Counted from the first letter of the stretch, positions 43,367 to 53,170 are shown. The stretch is DNA of 64,000 nt from Candidatus Sulfopaludibacter sp. SbA3 (GCA_945893365.1 CAMDED010000005.1:47846-111845), one strand, 5' to 3'. The notes: generated by a model from the letters alone, not told the origin. A program made the numbers and translations.

Positions 43367-44635
43367 TCAGTAGACCGGCTCGGCGGTGTTAGTTCCGAAA
43401 CGGTGCGAATTGAAAGCGGAATTGAACTTGAACCACACCTGGAAACCTTCGTGGCTGAAGCCCGTATCGATGCGGATGAATGTGGCGTTCCTGACATTGA
43501 AACGCAGGCCGAAGCCCGCGCTCGTCTCAAGTTGGGAAAACGCCAGCAGAGACCGGCGCGGCATTACCTTGCCTGCATCGAAAAACAGGGCGCCGTCCAA
43601 ACCGGCGAAAATCTCCCACTGGTACTCGGCATTGTAAACAACCTTGCTGCGGTCGCTGAAGCGAAACGGACGGAAGCCGCGCAAGTCGTCCGATCCGCCG
43701 AGAAACGGCTGTAAGTAGAACGGCGTAGCCTGTTGGCCGTCCGACTCGGTGAACGTGCCTTTTCCCCGCAGCGCAATGCGGTGAGTCTTATTCAGGAAGG
43801 GGATGTATTGTTGGACGTCGATGTCCATGCGGCGGAACCCGAAAATTCCCAGCGCGCGATCCTCGTACCAGGAATACTGAAAGACGTAGTTTCCTCCCGA
43901 TTTCGGACCGTCCGGATTGTCCCGATAGTCGAACTGGCCGAATACGCTGGTCCGTAGATGGTTGGTCTGCCGATCCAGGCCGGGTAACCGCCCGGCGCCG
44001 AAAACCCGCTCCGTTGAAGCGAACCGGGTGTCGATCCCGGGGCCTACGTTGACCCAAAGGCCGCCGAGAGATCCTCCCAGCTTTACGTAACGCGCAGTCT
44101 TGAAAACAGCGATGCCATCGGCGGACGTATCCTCCAGCCGGTAGTTGGTCCGGTTACCGCGCGAGGAGTCCGGTCCAGGTCCATAGTAGTTGATTCCGCC
44201 GTAGTTCCGATGCGTTCCGGCCAAACTCAGAATCAGACGATCGCCCCAGAGCTTCGGCAGCGCCGCCGCGGCCTCATATTTGTAGTACGCGCGAGTGGAT
44301 ATCTGAGCCGAAGTCCGAAACGTGAGGTTTCCGCTCAAGAGGTCTTCCCGGGAATATTCGGGCCCAAACGCGAATCCGCCGCCTGTGACCATGCCTCCGA
44401 TCTTGGCCCGGACTCCGTTGTATCCGCCGGTCAAGCGCTCCAGCCATTGTTTTTCCTTCACGTCGCGAAAAAAACGCTCCGCGCTCGAAACGTCGTCGGG
44501 CCGCAAGGCCGCCTCTTTGGCGTCGCGCGCCTGCTCGATCTCCGCCACGCGGGTGGACGGCGGCGTTCCGGAATTCTGCGCCGCCGATAGCGCCGCAAAT
44601 ACGCAGTGAATGAGGATCGATGTGCAAGCTCGCAT
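43367..44635 (-). CDS. BamA/surface-antigen-type outer-membrane beta-barrel
   Basis: A 422-residue protein starting at the ATG at 44635 with a signal peptide (MRACTSILIHCVFAALSA). After a short helical part (about 25-65), the rest consists of alternating amphipathic strands. The C-terminal half matches the bacterial surface antigen (D15/BamA) barrel: FLGGSDDLRGFRPFRFSDR is the conserved lid-loop region, followed by NAEYQWEIFAGLDGALFFD and FGLRFNVRNA. POTRA domains are absent or very short, so it is not BamA itself; TamA-like or patatin-associated barrels are closer. It is co-transcribed with the kinase-like gene 13 bases downstream, so the two may form one envelope system. Confidence 0.85.
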   Translation of the reverse strand: MRACTSILIHCVFAALSAAQNSGTPPSTRVAEIEQARDAKEAALRPDDVSSAERFFRDVKEKQWLERLTGGYNGVRAKIGGMVTGGGFAFGPEYSREDLLSGNLTFRTSAQISTRAYYKYEAAAALPKLWGDRLILSLAGTHRNYGGINYYGPGPDSSRGNRTNYRLEDTSADGIAVFKTARYVKLGGSLGGLWVNVGPGIDTRFASTERVFGAGRLPGLDRQTNHLRTSVFGQFDYRDNPDGPKSGGNYVFQYSWYEDRALGIFGFRRMDIDVQQYIPFLNKTHRIALRGKGTFTESDGQQATPFYLQPFLGGSDDLRGFRPFRFSDRSKVVYNAEYQWEIFAGLDGALFFDAGKVMPRRSLLAFSQLETSAGFGLRFNVRNATFIRIDTGFSHEGFQVWFKFNSAFNSHRFGTNTAEPVY

Positions 44636-44746
44636 TACGGTTGACGGAGAAGTTCCATAAGTGATAATCGGCGCATCCGAAGCCGGATTCCTCGGCGCTT
44701 TTCGATAGTGTAGCTCAATCGCCGCCGTATTAGCGATACTGAAATC

Positions 44747-45673
44747 ATGAAGCGCGCCGCGGCTCTCGCCATTTTCCTTTTCTTCAGTTTCGGGGCTGCG
44801 GCGCAGCAGCTTCCCAATCGGGCCGGCTCTTTTCGCTTCGGTGTGATCGGGGACAGCGGAACGGGCGGAACGCGCCAATACACTATCGGCGCTCTGCTCG
44901 GAGAATATCAAAAGTCCCTTGGCTTCCAGACCGTTCTGATGTTGGGAGACAACATTTACGGCAGACATAGGCCGAAAGATTTCCGGAAGAAGTTCGAGCT
45001 ACCCTACCAGGCGCTCCTCGACGCGGGCGTGAAGTTCCACGCCGCGCTCGGCAATCATGACTCGGCCAGTCAGACTTTCTACAAGCCGTTCAACATGGAG
45101 GGCCGGCGCTATTACACCTTCAGCCCGCGCGAGGGGATCCGCTTTTTCGCTCTCGACAGCACCTTCATGGACAAGCCCCAGCTGGAATGGATAGAGAAGG
45201 AGCTCGCAGGCTCGGGAAGCGGCTGGAAGATCGTCTATTTTCACCACCCGATATACTCCTCAGGGGCCAGGCACGGCTCCGATCTGCCGCTGCGGGCGGT
45301 TCTCGAACCCTTGTTCGTCAAATATGGCGTGTCGCTCGTGCTTGCGGGCCACGACCATTTCTACGAACGCATCAAACCGCAGCAAGGCATCTACTATTTC
45401 GTGATCGGCGGCTCCGCCAAGCTGCGCGCCAGAAACGTTCGCCGCACACCTCTTACGGCGAAGGCGTTCGATCTGGACAATTCTTTTGCGGTGATGGAAA
45501 TCGATCGGGATACGCTGCACTTTCAGGCCATCGGCCGAAAGGGCGCGACTGTCGATTTCGGCTCATTTGAACGGGTTTCCGCCTCCGTCGGCAGCCGCCC
45601 GGCACGTCCTGGTCAAAAAAAGAGCGACACGGCCTCCGAGCTCCGTATCGCCCCGAGCAGTGCCGCCCCTTAG
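44747..45673 (+). CDS. Secreted metallophosphoesterase (purple-acid-phosphatase-like)
   Basis: A 308-residue protein with a signal peptide (MKRAAALAIFLFFSFGAAA). The calcineurin-type metal-binding motifs are complete and in order: GVIGDSGTGG (D), LMLGDNIYG (D/N), ALGNHDS (N-H-D), YFHHPIY (H) and LAGHDHFYE (G-H-D-H). It resembles small secreted tartrate-resistant or purple acid phosphatases that release phosphate from esters. The gene is divergent from the barrel/kinase-like pair, with 111 bases between them. No phosphate box could be recognised there. The last 30 residues look disordered. Confidence 0.93.
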   Translation: MKRAAALAIFLFFSFGAAAQQLPNRAGSFRFGVIGDSGTGGTRQYTIGALLGEYQKSLGFQTVLMLGDNIYGRHRPKDFRKKFELPYQALLDAGVKFHAALGNHDSASQTFYKPFNMEGRRYYTFSPREGIRFFALDSTFMDKPQLEWIEKELAGSGSGWKIVYFHHPIYSSGARHGSDLPLRAVLEPLFVKYGVSLVLAGHDHFYERIKPQQGIYYFVIGGSAKLRARNVRRTPLTAKAFDLDNSFAVMEIDRDTLHFQAIGRKGATVDFGSFERVSASVGSRPARPGQKKSDTASELRIAPSSAAP

Positions 45674-46139
45674 CCGTCCCCTGCCTTGCCGGTAGAAGAA
45701 GCGGCGCTTAATGCGGGGCGACTTCCGAGGTTTCGCCGTGCCAAGTGCGATTGATCCTTATTCAACCGTTCAACCAATGGAAGAATGAATCGAACGGCGC
45801 GAAGGGCGAGTACCACGATCTCGGATAAGGCCGGCATTGGTCGGATTACGGTCCCGGCGGGTGGCAAGCGCGAGCCGCCCCTGTGTGAAGAAGGATCACA
45901 AGGACTGTAAGGTCACGCTGATAACCCAGCCCCGACTCTTCAGCCCGCAACTTGCATCTGTACCGGCCGTGCGGCGACTCTCCGTTGGAGCATCCACGGA
46001 GAGAGGGGGGCGCCAGTCGGTCGAGGGGCCGAACTCCGTGAGTCGCTCTCGTTCGGCGCAGCCCGCTCCCGTACGCGACTTGCCGGGCGCCTCAACGTTT
46101 TCCGTTCCCCGCGCGTCTAATCCTGTATAAGCCCTTGCC
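45674..46139. other. Gene-free interval upstream of the GspE/PilB gene, with a strong hairpin
   Basis: A 466-base interval without a recognisable gene. At 45978-46003 CTCTCCG/CGGAGAG and TGGA/TCCA pair around GCA with one bulged T, making an 11-bp stem. No T-run follows, so it could be a leader structure or a protein site rather than a terminator. The promoter of the GspE/PilB gene should be to its right. Confidence 0.45.
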
Positions 46140-47768
46140 ATGGCCACGGATCGCGCAAAACTGAACGACCCGGTCACGGAGACCGCCCAAGCCCAGGCCA
46201 TCGCCTCGCGTTACCTGTGCGAGTACGTCGATCTGCGTGAAGGCTCGATCGACCACGACCTGTTCCGGACCGTCCCCGTCGATCTGATGTTCCGCTACAA
46301 CTTCGTGCCCATCCGCGACCGTAACGGCACGCTCGAAATCGCCCTCGCCGACCCGCGCAACCTCAGTATGATCGACGAGCTGTCGCTCCTGCTGAACAAG
46401 AAGCTGCGCGTCAAGGTCGCCACGCTCTCGCAGATCTCGGATCTGCTGAAGAAGACCGAGCAATCGCAGCGCGTGCTTGAAGAGGTCACCGAGGGCTTCA
46501 CGCTCGATGTCGTCGGCGACGACGAAAATAGCGACGAGACGCTTTCGATCGACAAGCTTAGCGCCGCCGACAGCGACATCGCGCCGGTGATCAAACTGGT
46601 CGATACCACGATCTTCAACGCCCTCGAACGGCGGGCGAGCGACATCCACATCGAGTCGCGGGACCAGGAAGTCGCCATCAAGTACCGCATCGACGGCGTG
46701 CTCCACTACGCCATGCCGCCGATCGCCAAAGACTGGCAGCCGACCATCCTTTCACGCATCAAGGTCATGAGCGAGCTCGATATCGCCGAGCGGCGCGTTC
46801 CCCAGGACGGCAGATTCCGCGTCCGCTACAAGGGCCGCCTGATCGATTTCCGCGTCTCCATCATGCCGACCATTCACGGGGAAGACGCCGTGCTCCGCGT
46901 GCTCGATAAGGAGTCGATGAGCGAGAAGTTCGCCAAGCTGTCGCTCGACGTGGTGGGTTTTTCCGATGCCGACCTGGCCAAGTTCCGCCGCTACATCAGC
47001 GAGCCCTACGGCATGGTGCTCGTGACCGGCCCTACCGGGTCCGGGAAGACGACGACACTCTACGCGGCCCTGAGCGAGATCAAGAACGACGAAGACAAAA
47101 TCATCACCATCGAGGACCCGGTGGAGTATCAGGTGAAAGGCATCACCCAAATCCCGGTCAACGAGAAGAAAGGTCTGACCTTCGCGCGCGGCCTGCGCTC
47201 GATTCTGCGGCACGATCCGGACAAAATCATGGTGGGCGAGATCCGCGACCAGGAGACCGCGCAGATCGCGATCAATTCCGCGTTAACCGGCCACCTGGTG
47301 TTCACCACGGTGCACGCGAACAATGTCCTCGACGTTCTCGGCCGCTTCCTCAACATGGGCGTCGAGCCCTACAACTTCGTTTCGGCGCTGAACTGCATTC
47401 TCGCGCAGCGGCTGGTGCGCATCATCTGCAACTTTTGTAAACGCCCCATTCATCATACGGACGAGTTCCTGATCGAAAGCGGACTGGACCCGGCGGACTG
47501 GCGCGATCTTCCTCTGTTTGAGGGCGCGGGATGCTTCGAGTGCGGCGGCACCGGTTTCAGGGGACGCTCCGCCATTCACGAGCTGCTGAATTTGAGCGAT
47601 CCCATCCGCGAAATGATTCTCGAGAAGCGTTCGACGGCCGAGATCAAGCGCGTGGCTCGCGACGAAGGCATGACGTTCCTGCGCGAATCCGCGGTCGACA
47701 AGGTTCGCATGGGCATCACCACGTTCAAGGAAATCAACAAGGTGACCTTCATCGAAGCGAAGGTCTAG
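46140..47768 (+). CDS. GspE/PilB-type secretion ATPase
   Basis: A 542-residue protein of the type II secretion/type IV pilus assembly ATPase family. The N-terminal domain (about 1-130) resembles the MshE/GspE N-domain. The ATPase core has Walker A GPTGSGKTTT (about 299-308), the acidic region after it (ITIEDPVEY), Walker B KIMVGEIRD and the His box TVHANNVLD. The C-terminal part has the four zinc cysteines typical of GspE and PilB (CNFCKRP and CFECGGTG). It powers polymerisation of pseudopilin subunits from the cytoplasmic side. No other secretion or pilus gene lies next to it, so it works with components encoded elsewhere. GspE and PilB cannot be told apart here. Confidence 0.94.
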   Translation: MATDRAKLNDPVTETAQAQAIASRYLCEYVDLREGSIDHDLFRTVPVDLMFRYNFVPIRDRNGTLEIALADPRNLSMIDELSLLLNKKLRVKVATLSQISDLLKKTEQSQRVLEEVTEGFTLDVVGDDENSDETLSIDKLSAADSDIAPVIKLVDTTIFNALERRASDIHIESRDQEVAIKYRIDGVLHYAMPPIAKDWQPTILSRIKVMSELDIAERRVPQDGRFRVRYKGRLIDFRVSIMPTIHGEDAVLRVLDKESMSEKFAKLSLDVVGFSDADLAKFRRYISEPYGMVLVTGPTGSGKTTTLYAALSEIKNDEDKIITIEDPVEYQVKGITQIPVNEKKGLTFARGLRSILRHDPDKIMVGEIRDQETAQIAINSALTGHLVFTTVHANNVLDVLGRFLNMGVEPYNFVSALNCILAQRLVRIICNFCKRPIHHTDEFLIESGLDPADWRDLPLFEGAGCFECGGTGFRGRSAIHELLNLSDPIREMILEKRSTAEIKRVARDEGMTFLRESAVDKVRMGITTFKEINKVTFIEAKV

Positions 47769-47923
47769 GCCTGCGACAAAATAACCGTTCCCTGTTTTTC
47801 CGTTGACTGAGGTGAGAGTGGGGCTGGCCATAGTCGTTAGTGGCCTGCTCTGTGCGGAGCCCGAATGGCAGGCCGCAAGGACGATCCCTCCACCTTCCAA
47901 GGTGCGGCGTTTCCAGGCCCGCG

Positions 47924-50230
47924 TCACGGCAGCCCGAACGTCAGCAGCACCGAGTTCGAGGCGATGGCGATGTACTGCTTGCCGTCCACCCGGTAGCTGA
48001 TCGGCGAGCTCTGAATCTCCGCGCCGGTCTGGTAGTGCCACAGCAGTTTTCCCGTCGAAGAATCCACCGCCACCAGGTTCCCATCCTTCGAGGAGCCGAA
48101 AACCACTCCGCCCGCCGTCGCGAGCACGCCCGCCGACCACGAACCCGAATGCAGCGGGAAGCTCCACTTGATGTCGCCCGTCAGCGGGTCGATCGCCCGA
48201 ATCGCGCCCGGTCCTCCGACCTTCGGGTCTTCCTGCTGGCCCGTGCCTACGTAAGGTTCACCCGGACGGGGTGGTTTCGTCATGCTCGTGTAGACCGCGC
48301 AGGCTTCCCGAACGGCGACATAGAACAGCTTCGTCCTGGGATCGTAGGACGGAGACGCCCAGTTCGTCCCGCCCGCCGCGTCGGGGCAAACGTAGTTCCC
48401 CTCGGGCGTCGGCGTGGTATTCGGAATCACGATCGGCCTGCCCTTATCGTCGAGCCCCTTCGCCCAAGTCTGTTTTGCGAACGGCTTGCCAAGCAGAAAT
48501 TCACCGGTCGTGCGGTCGAGCACATAATAGAACGCATTCCGGTTCGCCTGAATCATCAGCTTGCGCGGCTTACCTCGAAACACGGCGTCGATCAGCACGG
48601 GTGTCTCGTTCGCATCCCAGTCGTGCACGTCGTGAGGGGTGAACTGAAAATACCACTTCATGCGGCCCGTCGCCGGATCGAGCGCCAGCACGCTGCAGGT
48701 GTAGAGGTTGTCGCCTTCGCGCACGGAGCCGTCATAGTCGGGCGATGGATTCCCGGTGGTCCAGTAAAGAGTGTCCGTCGCGGCGTCGTAGGTTCCGGTC
48801 ATCCAGGTTGGTCCACCGCCGTACTCGGCCGAATTGCCGGACCATGACGCCTTTCGCGCCGGGTCGCCCTCCTGCGCGATCGTCCAGGTGCGCCACAGCT
48901 TCTTGCCGCTGGCAGCGTCGAAGGCATCGACAAATCCCGTGAGTGCGCACTCGCCCGCCGTGACGCCGACGATAATCTTTCCGTCGATCGCGAGCGGCGC
49001 GTGCGTGATCGAGAAGCCCTTCTTGTAGTCGTCCACCACGACGTCGAAAATCACGTTGCCCGTCTTCGCGTCGAGGGCCACCAAATGCGCGTCGAGAGTC
49101 GCCATGTACAGGCGGTCGCCCAGCACGGCAAATCCGCGATTCGTCATCACCGTGCAATGGCTGTGCACCTCCGGGATGGGCCGCGTGTATTTCCAGATCG
49201 GCCGGCCGGTGCGCGCGTCGAGCGCCGCGGCGTTGTTGAGCGGACCCGTCACGAACATCAGGCCGTCGACCACGAGCGGCGTCACCTCGACGCCCGTGCC
49301 CGCAAACTGATACGACCATTTCGAAGCGAGCGAAGCCACGTTCGCGGCGGTGATGGAGGAGAGCCCGCTGTAGTGGCGGCCCTTCAAATCGCCCCAATAG
49401 GTGAGCCAGTTCTGCGGTTCATTCTCCGCGTTCTTCAATCGGTCGAAGCTCACGTTGAAGTCCGCGGAGGGTTTCCACGGCACGGCGGGCTCGCTCGATG
49501 CCGCGTCCGGCGCGCGCGAGCTTGCCAGAAACGCGATCAGGTCCTCCACTTGCCCGCCCGGCAGCTTCGTGTTCGGCATCATCGAGACGTGAGGCTTTTC
49601 CACCTGCCTCAGGTCCTTCTTCAGCAGCAGGTGGAGCTTTTCGTTCGCGTCCATGATCTGAATCGAGAACGTGTCGTCGTTCTTTCTGACGCCTCGCAGA
49701 CTCTTGCCGCCGGTGAATTTCACGTCCGCGGTCTCAAAGCCCAGGCGCAGACTCTGGCTGGGGTCGAGGATCGCCGTGCGCAGCTCGGCGGGTTTGCGCT
49801 CGTTGCGAATGGCGGTCAGGTCGGGGCCGAGCCTGCCACCCCGCCCCGCGAACATATGGCAGTGTGAGCACTGCGCGGAGCCGAAGAACAGTTTGCGGCC
49901 GGACTCCGCGTCACCGGTGATCTTCTCGTCGGGCCCCGCCGACTTCAGCGACCGGAGATAACCGACAATCGCGCTCGCCTCATCGTCGGGCATGGGAAAC
50001 GGAGGCATCTGCGTGCCGGGAATTCCCTTTTGGATGACGCGCATCAGATCCGCGTCCGCGCCTCCCCAGCGGAAGTTCCCCGAGGTGAGATCGGGCGCGC
50101 GTCCGCCCTTGGCGTTCTCGCCGTGGCATCCGGTGCAGGAGCGCTGGAAGAGGCGGCGTCCCGCGTCATGCTCGGGCTGCTGCGCCGTGAGCGCGGCCGC
50201 GAAGAGTATTGGAAAAGCTAGGGCTCGCAT
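47924..50230 (-). CDS. Secreted dihaem cytochrome c-PQQ dehydrogenase fusion
   Basis: A 768-residue exported protein (signal MRALAFPILFAAALTA). Two cytochrome c domains come first: C-T-G-C-H near residue 32 with a PPFPMPDDE region after it, and C-S-H-C-H near 120 with a later SMMPNTKLPGG segment supplying a methionine. From about residue 280 a PQQ-dependent alcohol-dehydrogenase propeller follows (WLTYWGDLKGRHYSGL, LYWTTGNPSPDYDG, HDWDANETPVLID). The aspartate of DWDAN is in the position of the catalytic Asp. Electrons from the oxidised substrate would pass to the attached haems. Usually the cytochrome is at the C-terminus or separate, so the N-terminal dihaem order is notable. Substrate unknown; it stands alone. 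Confidence 0.92.
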   Translation of the reverse strand: MRALAFPILFAAALTAQQPEHDAGRRLFQRSCTGCHGENAKGGRAPDLTSGNFRWGGADADLMRVIQKGIPGTQMPPFPMPDDEASAIVGYLRSLKSAGPDEKITGDAESGRKLFFGSAQCSHCHMFAGRGGRLGPDLTAIRNERKPAELRTAILDPSQSLRLGFETADVKFTGGKSLRGVRKNDDTFSIQIMDANEKLHLLLKKDLRQVEKPHVSMMPNTKLPGGQVEDLIAFLASSRAPDAASSEPAVPWKPSADFNVSFDRLKNAENEPQNWLTYWGDLKGRHYSGLSSITAANVASLASKWSYQFAGTGVEVTPLVVDGLMFVTGPLNNAAALDARTGRPIWKYTRPIPEVHSHCTVMTNRGFAVLGDRLYMATLDAHLVALDAKTGNVIFDVVVDDYKKGFSITHAPLAIDGKIIVGVTAGECALTGFVDAFDAASGKKLWRTWTIAQEGDPARKASWSGNSAEYGGGPTWMTGTYDAATDTLYWTTGNPSPDYDGSVREGDNLYTCSVLALDPATGRMKWYFQFTPHDVHDWDANETPVLIDAVFRGKPRKLMIQANRNAFYYVLDRTTGEFLLGKPFAKQTWAKGLDDKGRPIVIPNTTPTPEGNYVCPDAAGGTNWASPSYDPRTKLFYVAVREACAVYTSMTKPPRPGEPYVGTGQQEDPKVGGPGAIRAIDPLTGDIKWSFPLHSGSWSAGVLATAGGVVFGSSKDGNLVAVDSSTGKLLWHYQTGAEIQSSPISYRVDGKQYIAIASNSVLLTFGLP

Positions 50231-50426
50231 CGTGAGTAGTTTACTATACTTGAATCCGGCGCATTGGACAATCTTGAGAAGCGGTCGAAGCCCTTGTTAA
50301 CAGGCTGTTGGAGCGGGTTTACAAATGGAATCCGAGATTTGCCTCGAAAACACATAGTGCCTTTAATGAACCGCCCTTGCTGCGATAATATGTGCTTAAA
50401 TCGAACATGCGGAAGGAGGACGGAAT

Positions 50427-53159
50427 CTGAGCAAGAAAGGGAAAGGGTTTCGCGATACCTTCGGCGCGTTGCTGGGGCTTTCCAAACCGGGTAGCCAGCC
50501 CGCTGGAGCGTCGCTCGCGGCCGTTTCCGCGCGTTCCGTGGAGCCGGCCGGGCCCACGCCCGGCGAGATCTCCTCAGTGAACGCCTTGATTTCGAAGGGC
50601 AAGTCGAGGAACGCCCTCGATCAGGCCAAGGAAATTCACAGCCGGCACAAGTGCGCGGCGTCCGAATCTCTGTTAATGGATGCCTATGCCGCGCGAGCGC
50701 AGTCGCTGCTCGCCCGGGACATGAACATCGAGGTTCGTTCGCTGATCGACATGATCGGATCGCGCTATGCGGGGAGCTACCGGCGTTTCGATGAAATGCG
50801 GCTCCTGGTCTCTTTTCGTTTGGACGGCATCAAAGGCGCGGTGGCTCCGCTGAACGATCCCGGCTTGGCTTCCGTGAAGCGGGCCGCGATTGAAGACCTC
50901 ATCAGAAGAGAGCTGGTGGATCTCAGGGATCTGGCTGAGTGCCCGTCACTTGCGGAGGACCATCCGCTGCGGAAAGGCGCCTCGGCTTTGGCGGCGGCGT
51001 TCGATGCGGTGACCGCCGGACCCGTCGGGGAACAGTCTCTGGATCTGCCTGAGGTCTCGCGGCGCAGCCCGCTAGGACCCTGGAAAGCGCTAGTGCGCGC
51101 AATCGGCTCGCTATACCGGAATGACGACGCCGCGTGCCTCAGCTACATCGGTGCGATCGAAAGCGGCTCCGCTCCCAGCCGGCTGATTCCAGCCCTGCAC
51201 TCAATACTCGAGGGAAGACTGCGGCCCGAACTGGCCGCACCCCGGCAGACCGAATTGGCCTTGCAGGTAAGCGGCAGCCGCGAGACCTTCCGGGCCTCGC
51301 TCGAGTCAATCGACAAGGCGTTCGCCACTGGATCCCGTACCGGCGTCTGCGCCGCGATTCCGAATGCCTTGCAGGCGTGCCGCCAATACAATCCCCAGTT
51401 TCTCGAGCGCCTCCAGCAGCACCTGGCCGTTCGGATCCTGCTGGCGGGCCTTTCACCCTCCGCCGTCCCGTCGGTGGCCAACGCGCTGAGAGACGCTCAC
51501 TTCTGGAGAATGTATGCAAGCGCGCTCGAAAGGCGTCCCGAAGTGGACAGTCTCTTTCAAGCCTGCAGCGCTTGGGAAGAGTTTCGAAGGCACGCCATCG
51601 CTCAGGGCTGGTTCCAGGCCGGAAGCGTTGCCGAAGCGGCTCTCTACCTGCACATGGCCGAAACGCTGTCCGACCGGTCCTGGCAGGAGTGCGAGTCTGT
51701 CCGGAGAGGCTGGTTCCATACCTTCGAAGGCTATGATGGATTGTACGCCAAACAGCCGCCCGAGATCCGGAATCTGGCGTCCCGAATCGCTCCGGACCTC
51801 TATTTTCTTTCTCCGCGAGAGCTGTATGCGAGGGCGTGCCGAATGGATCCACACGCCTTTGCGTTTCAGCGCTGGACGGAGTGGGAGAAGCGGCTGGGCG
51901 GCAATCAAGCCAACGACGCGGCCGAGGCCTGGCATCGCGCGCTGCCCGGCGACATTGCGCCGCTGCTGCACTTGATGGAAGCCGCGGAGCGGCGCGGGGC
52001 GCTGAACAAGGCTCTTGCGAATCTCGAGAAGGCGGAGAGCCTGGACGGGTTGAACATCGAAGTACGCCGCGCTCGGATGCGTCTCTTGGTTTCGACCGCA
52101 ATAAGGCATTTGAAACAGCGCAAGGCGCGTCTGGCCGGAAAGGATCTGGCTGAGATAGCGCCGTTGCCGCAGGCGCAGCAGGGCGACCGTCCCGCTTTTA
52201 TGGCGGCCCTTGCCTGGGTGAGCAGCCGGCTGGAGGGAGCGGAGGACAAAGCTGCGATGCGGCGCGCGGAAATCTCGCGCGTCCTTGAAGACGGCTGCGC
52301 GGAGGCCATGGTTCTCTGGAATGTGGCGCGAATCTGCGAGTACAAGGAAGGCGTTCCGCAGAGAGACTCGCCGAGCGCCTATCGGGCCGAGGCGGCGGGT
52401 GTGGCGCGGGCCTGTGCCTTGGGAGACGATATGGGGTTGGAGATGGAGATCCCGCGCGAGTGGGCGGACGATCTCACCAAGCGGCTAACCGGCAAGAGCG
52501 CCCAGGTAGATCCCTCTCACTTGAGTTCCCTTGCCGAAGCGGCGCTAAGGCGTAAGGATCTACGGCTGGCCTATGCGGCCACCACACAAGGTCTGGCTGG
52601 CGGCTCGGCGGGCGGCCCTGGGGAAGCACGCTTCCTTTTCCTGCGGGCCCGCTCGCTTCCCGCGACGGACGGAGAGAGGCGCAACGAGTGCCTGGCGGCC
52701 GCAGCGGAGATGGCTCGCCAGCGGCGCGATATGGATCTGCTGAATGAAGTGATCGAGCTGCGGCGGAGTGTGTCCAGGAGTCTATTTGGCGGACTGCGAA
52801 TGCCCGGCGAACAGTTCTCGGAGGGCGATCTTTCGATGACGGCCGGGCAACTGAAGGAGGTCCTGGGGCGAGAGAAGGCGGCCATCGATTACAAGCCTTC
52901 CCCAATGCGCTTCCCCGCGGGACGGCCCAGCCGGGAGTGCAACTGCGCGGCCTGCCGTGCGGAGAGGGCGGGCGGCGGTTCGGAACGAGGGATGCCTACG
53001 CCCGGCGATTTTCGCGAGATCGACGAGATGCTGGCCGGCCTCAGTCCCGAACAGAAAATCGAACTGCTGATGGGATTCGCTCAGGAGATGGGATTGGAGC
53101 CTCCCCGCCGCGGTAGAAAGAAGGGACGGAAAACCGGGGATTTCGATTTCCCGTTCTAG
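50427..53159 (+). CDS. Large helical (TPR-like) protein leading an Hsp70 operon; probable CTG start
   Basis: A protein of about 910 residues, almost all amphipathic helices in repeats resembling TPRs (for example NKALANLEKAESLDGLN). The best start is CTG at 50427: a perfect AGGAGG lies 8 bases before it, the encoded MSKKGKGFRDTFGALLG is sensible, and no ATG, GTG or TTG exists nearer; the first is a TTG at 50469 with no ribosome site. The end has a Cys cluster (RECNCAACRAER) that may bind zinc, and a terminal acidic/aromatic GDFDFPF. J-protein, GrpE and Hsp70 genes follow directly. A scaffold or client-binding partner of that Hsp70 is my inference; no exact family is recognised. Confidence 0.8.
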   Translation: MSKKGKGFRDTFGALLGLSKPGSQPAGASLAAVSARSVEPAGPTPGEISSVNALISKGKSRNALDQAKEIHSRHKCAASESLLMDAYAARAQSLLARDMNIEVRSLIDMIGSRYAGSYRRFDEMRLLVSFRLDGIKGAVAPLNDPGLASVKRAAIEDLIRRELVDLRDLAECPSLAEDHPLRKGASALAAAFDAVTAGPVGEQSLDLPEVSRRSPLGPWKALVRAIGSLYRNDDAACLSYIGAIESGSAPSRLIPALHSILEGRLRPELAAPRQTELALQVSGSRETFRASLESIDKAFATGSRTGVCAAIPNALQACRQYNPQFLERLQQHLAVRILLAGLSPSAVPSVANALRDAHFWRMYASALERRPEVDSLFQACSAWEEFRRHAIAQGWFQAGSVAEAALYLHMAETLSDRSWQECESVRRGWFHTFEGYDGLYAKQPPEIRNLASRIAPDLYFLSPRELYARACRMDPHAFAFQRWTEWEKRLGGNQANDAAEAWHRALPGDIAPLLHLMEAAERRGALNKALANLEKAESLDGLNIEVRRARMRLLVSTAIRHLKQRKARLAGKDLAEIAPLPQAQQGDRPAFMAALAWVSSRLEGAEDKAAMRRAEISRVLEDGCAEAMVLWNVARICEYKEGVPQRDSPSAYRAEAAGVARACALGDDMGLEMEIPREWADDLTKRLTGKSAQVDPSHLSSLAEAALRRKDLRLAYAATTQGLAGGSAGGPGEARFLFLRARSLPATDGERRNECLAAAAEMARQRRDMDLLNEVIELRRSVSRSLFGGLRMPGEQFSEGDLSMTAGQLKEVLGREKAAIDYKPSPMRFPAGRPSRECNCAACRAERAGGGSERGMPTPGDFREIDEMLAGLSPEQKIELLMGFAQEMGLEPPRRGRKKGRKTGDFDFPF

Positions 53160-53170
53160 AGGACACTGGG

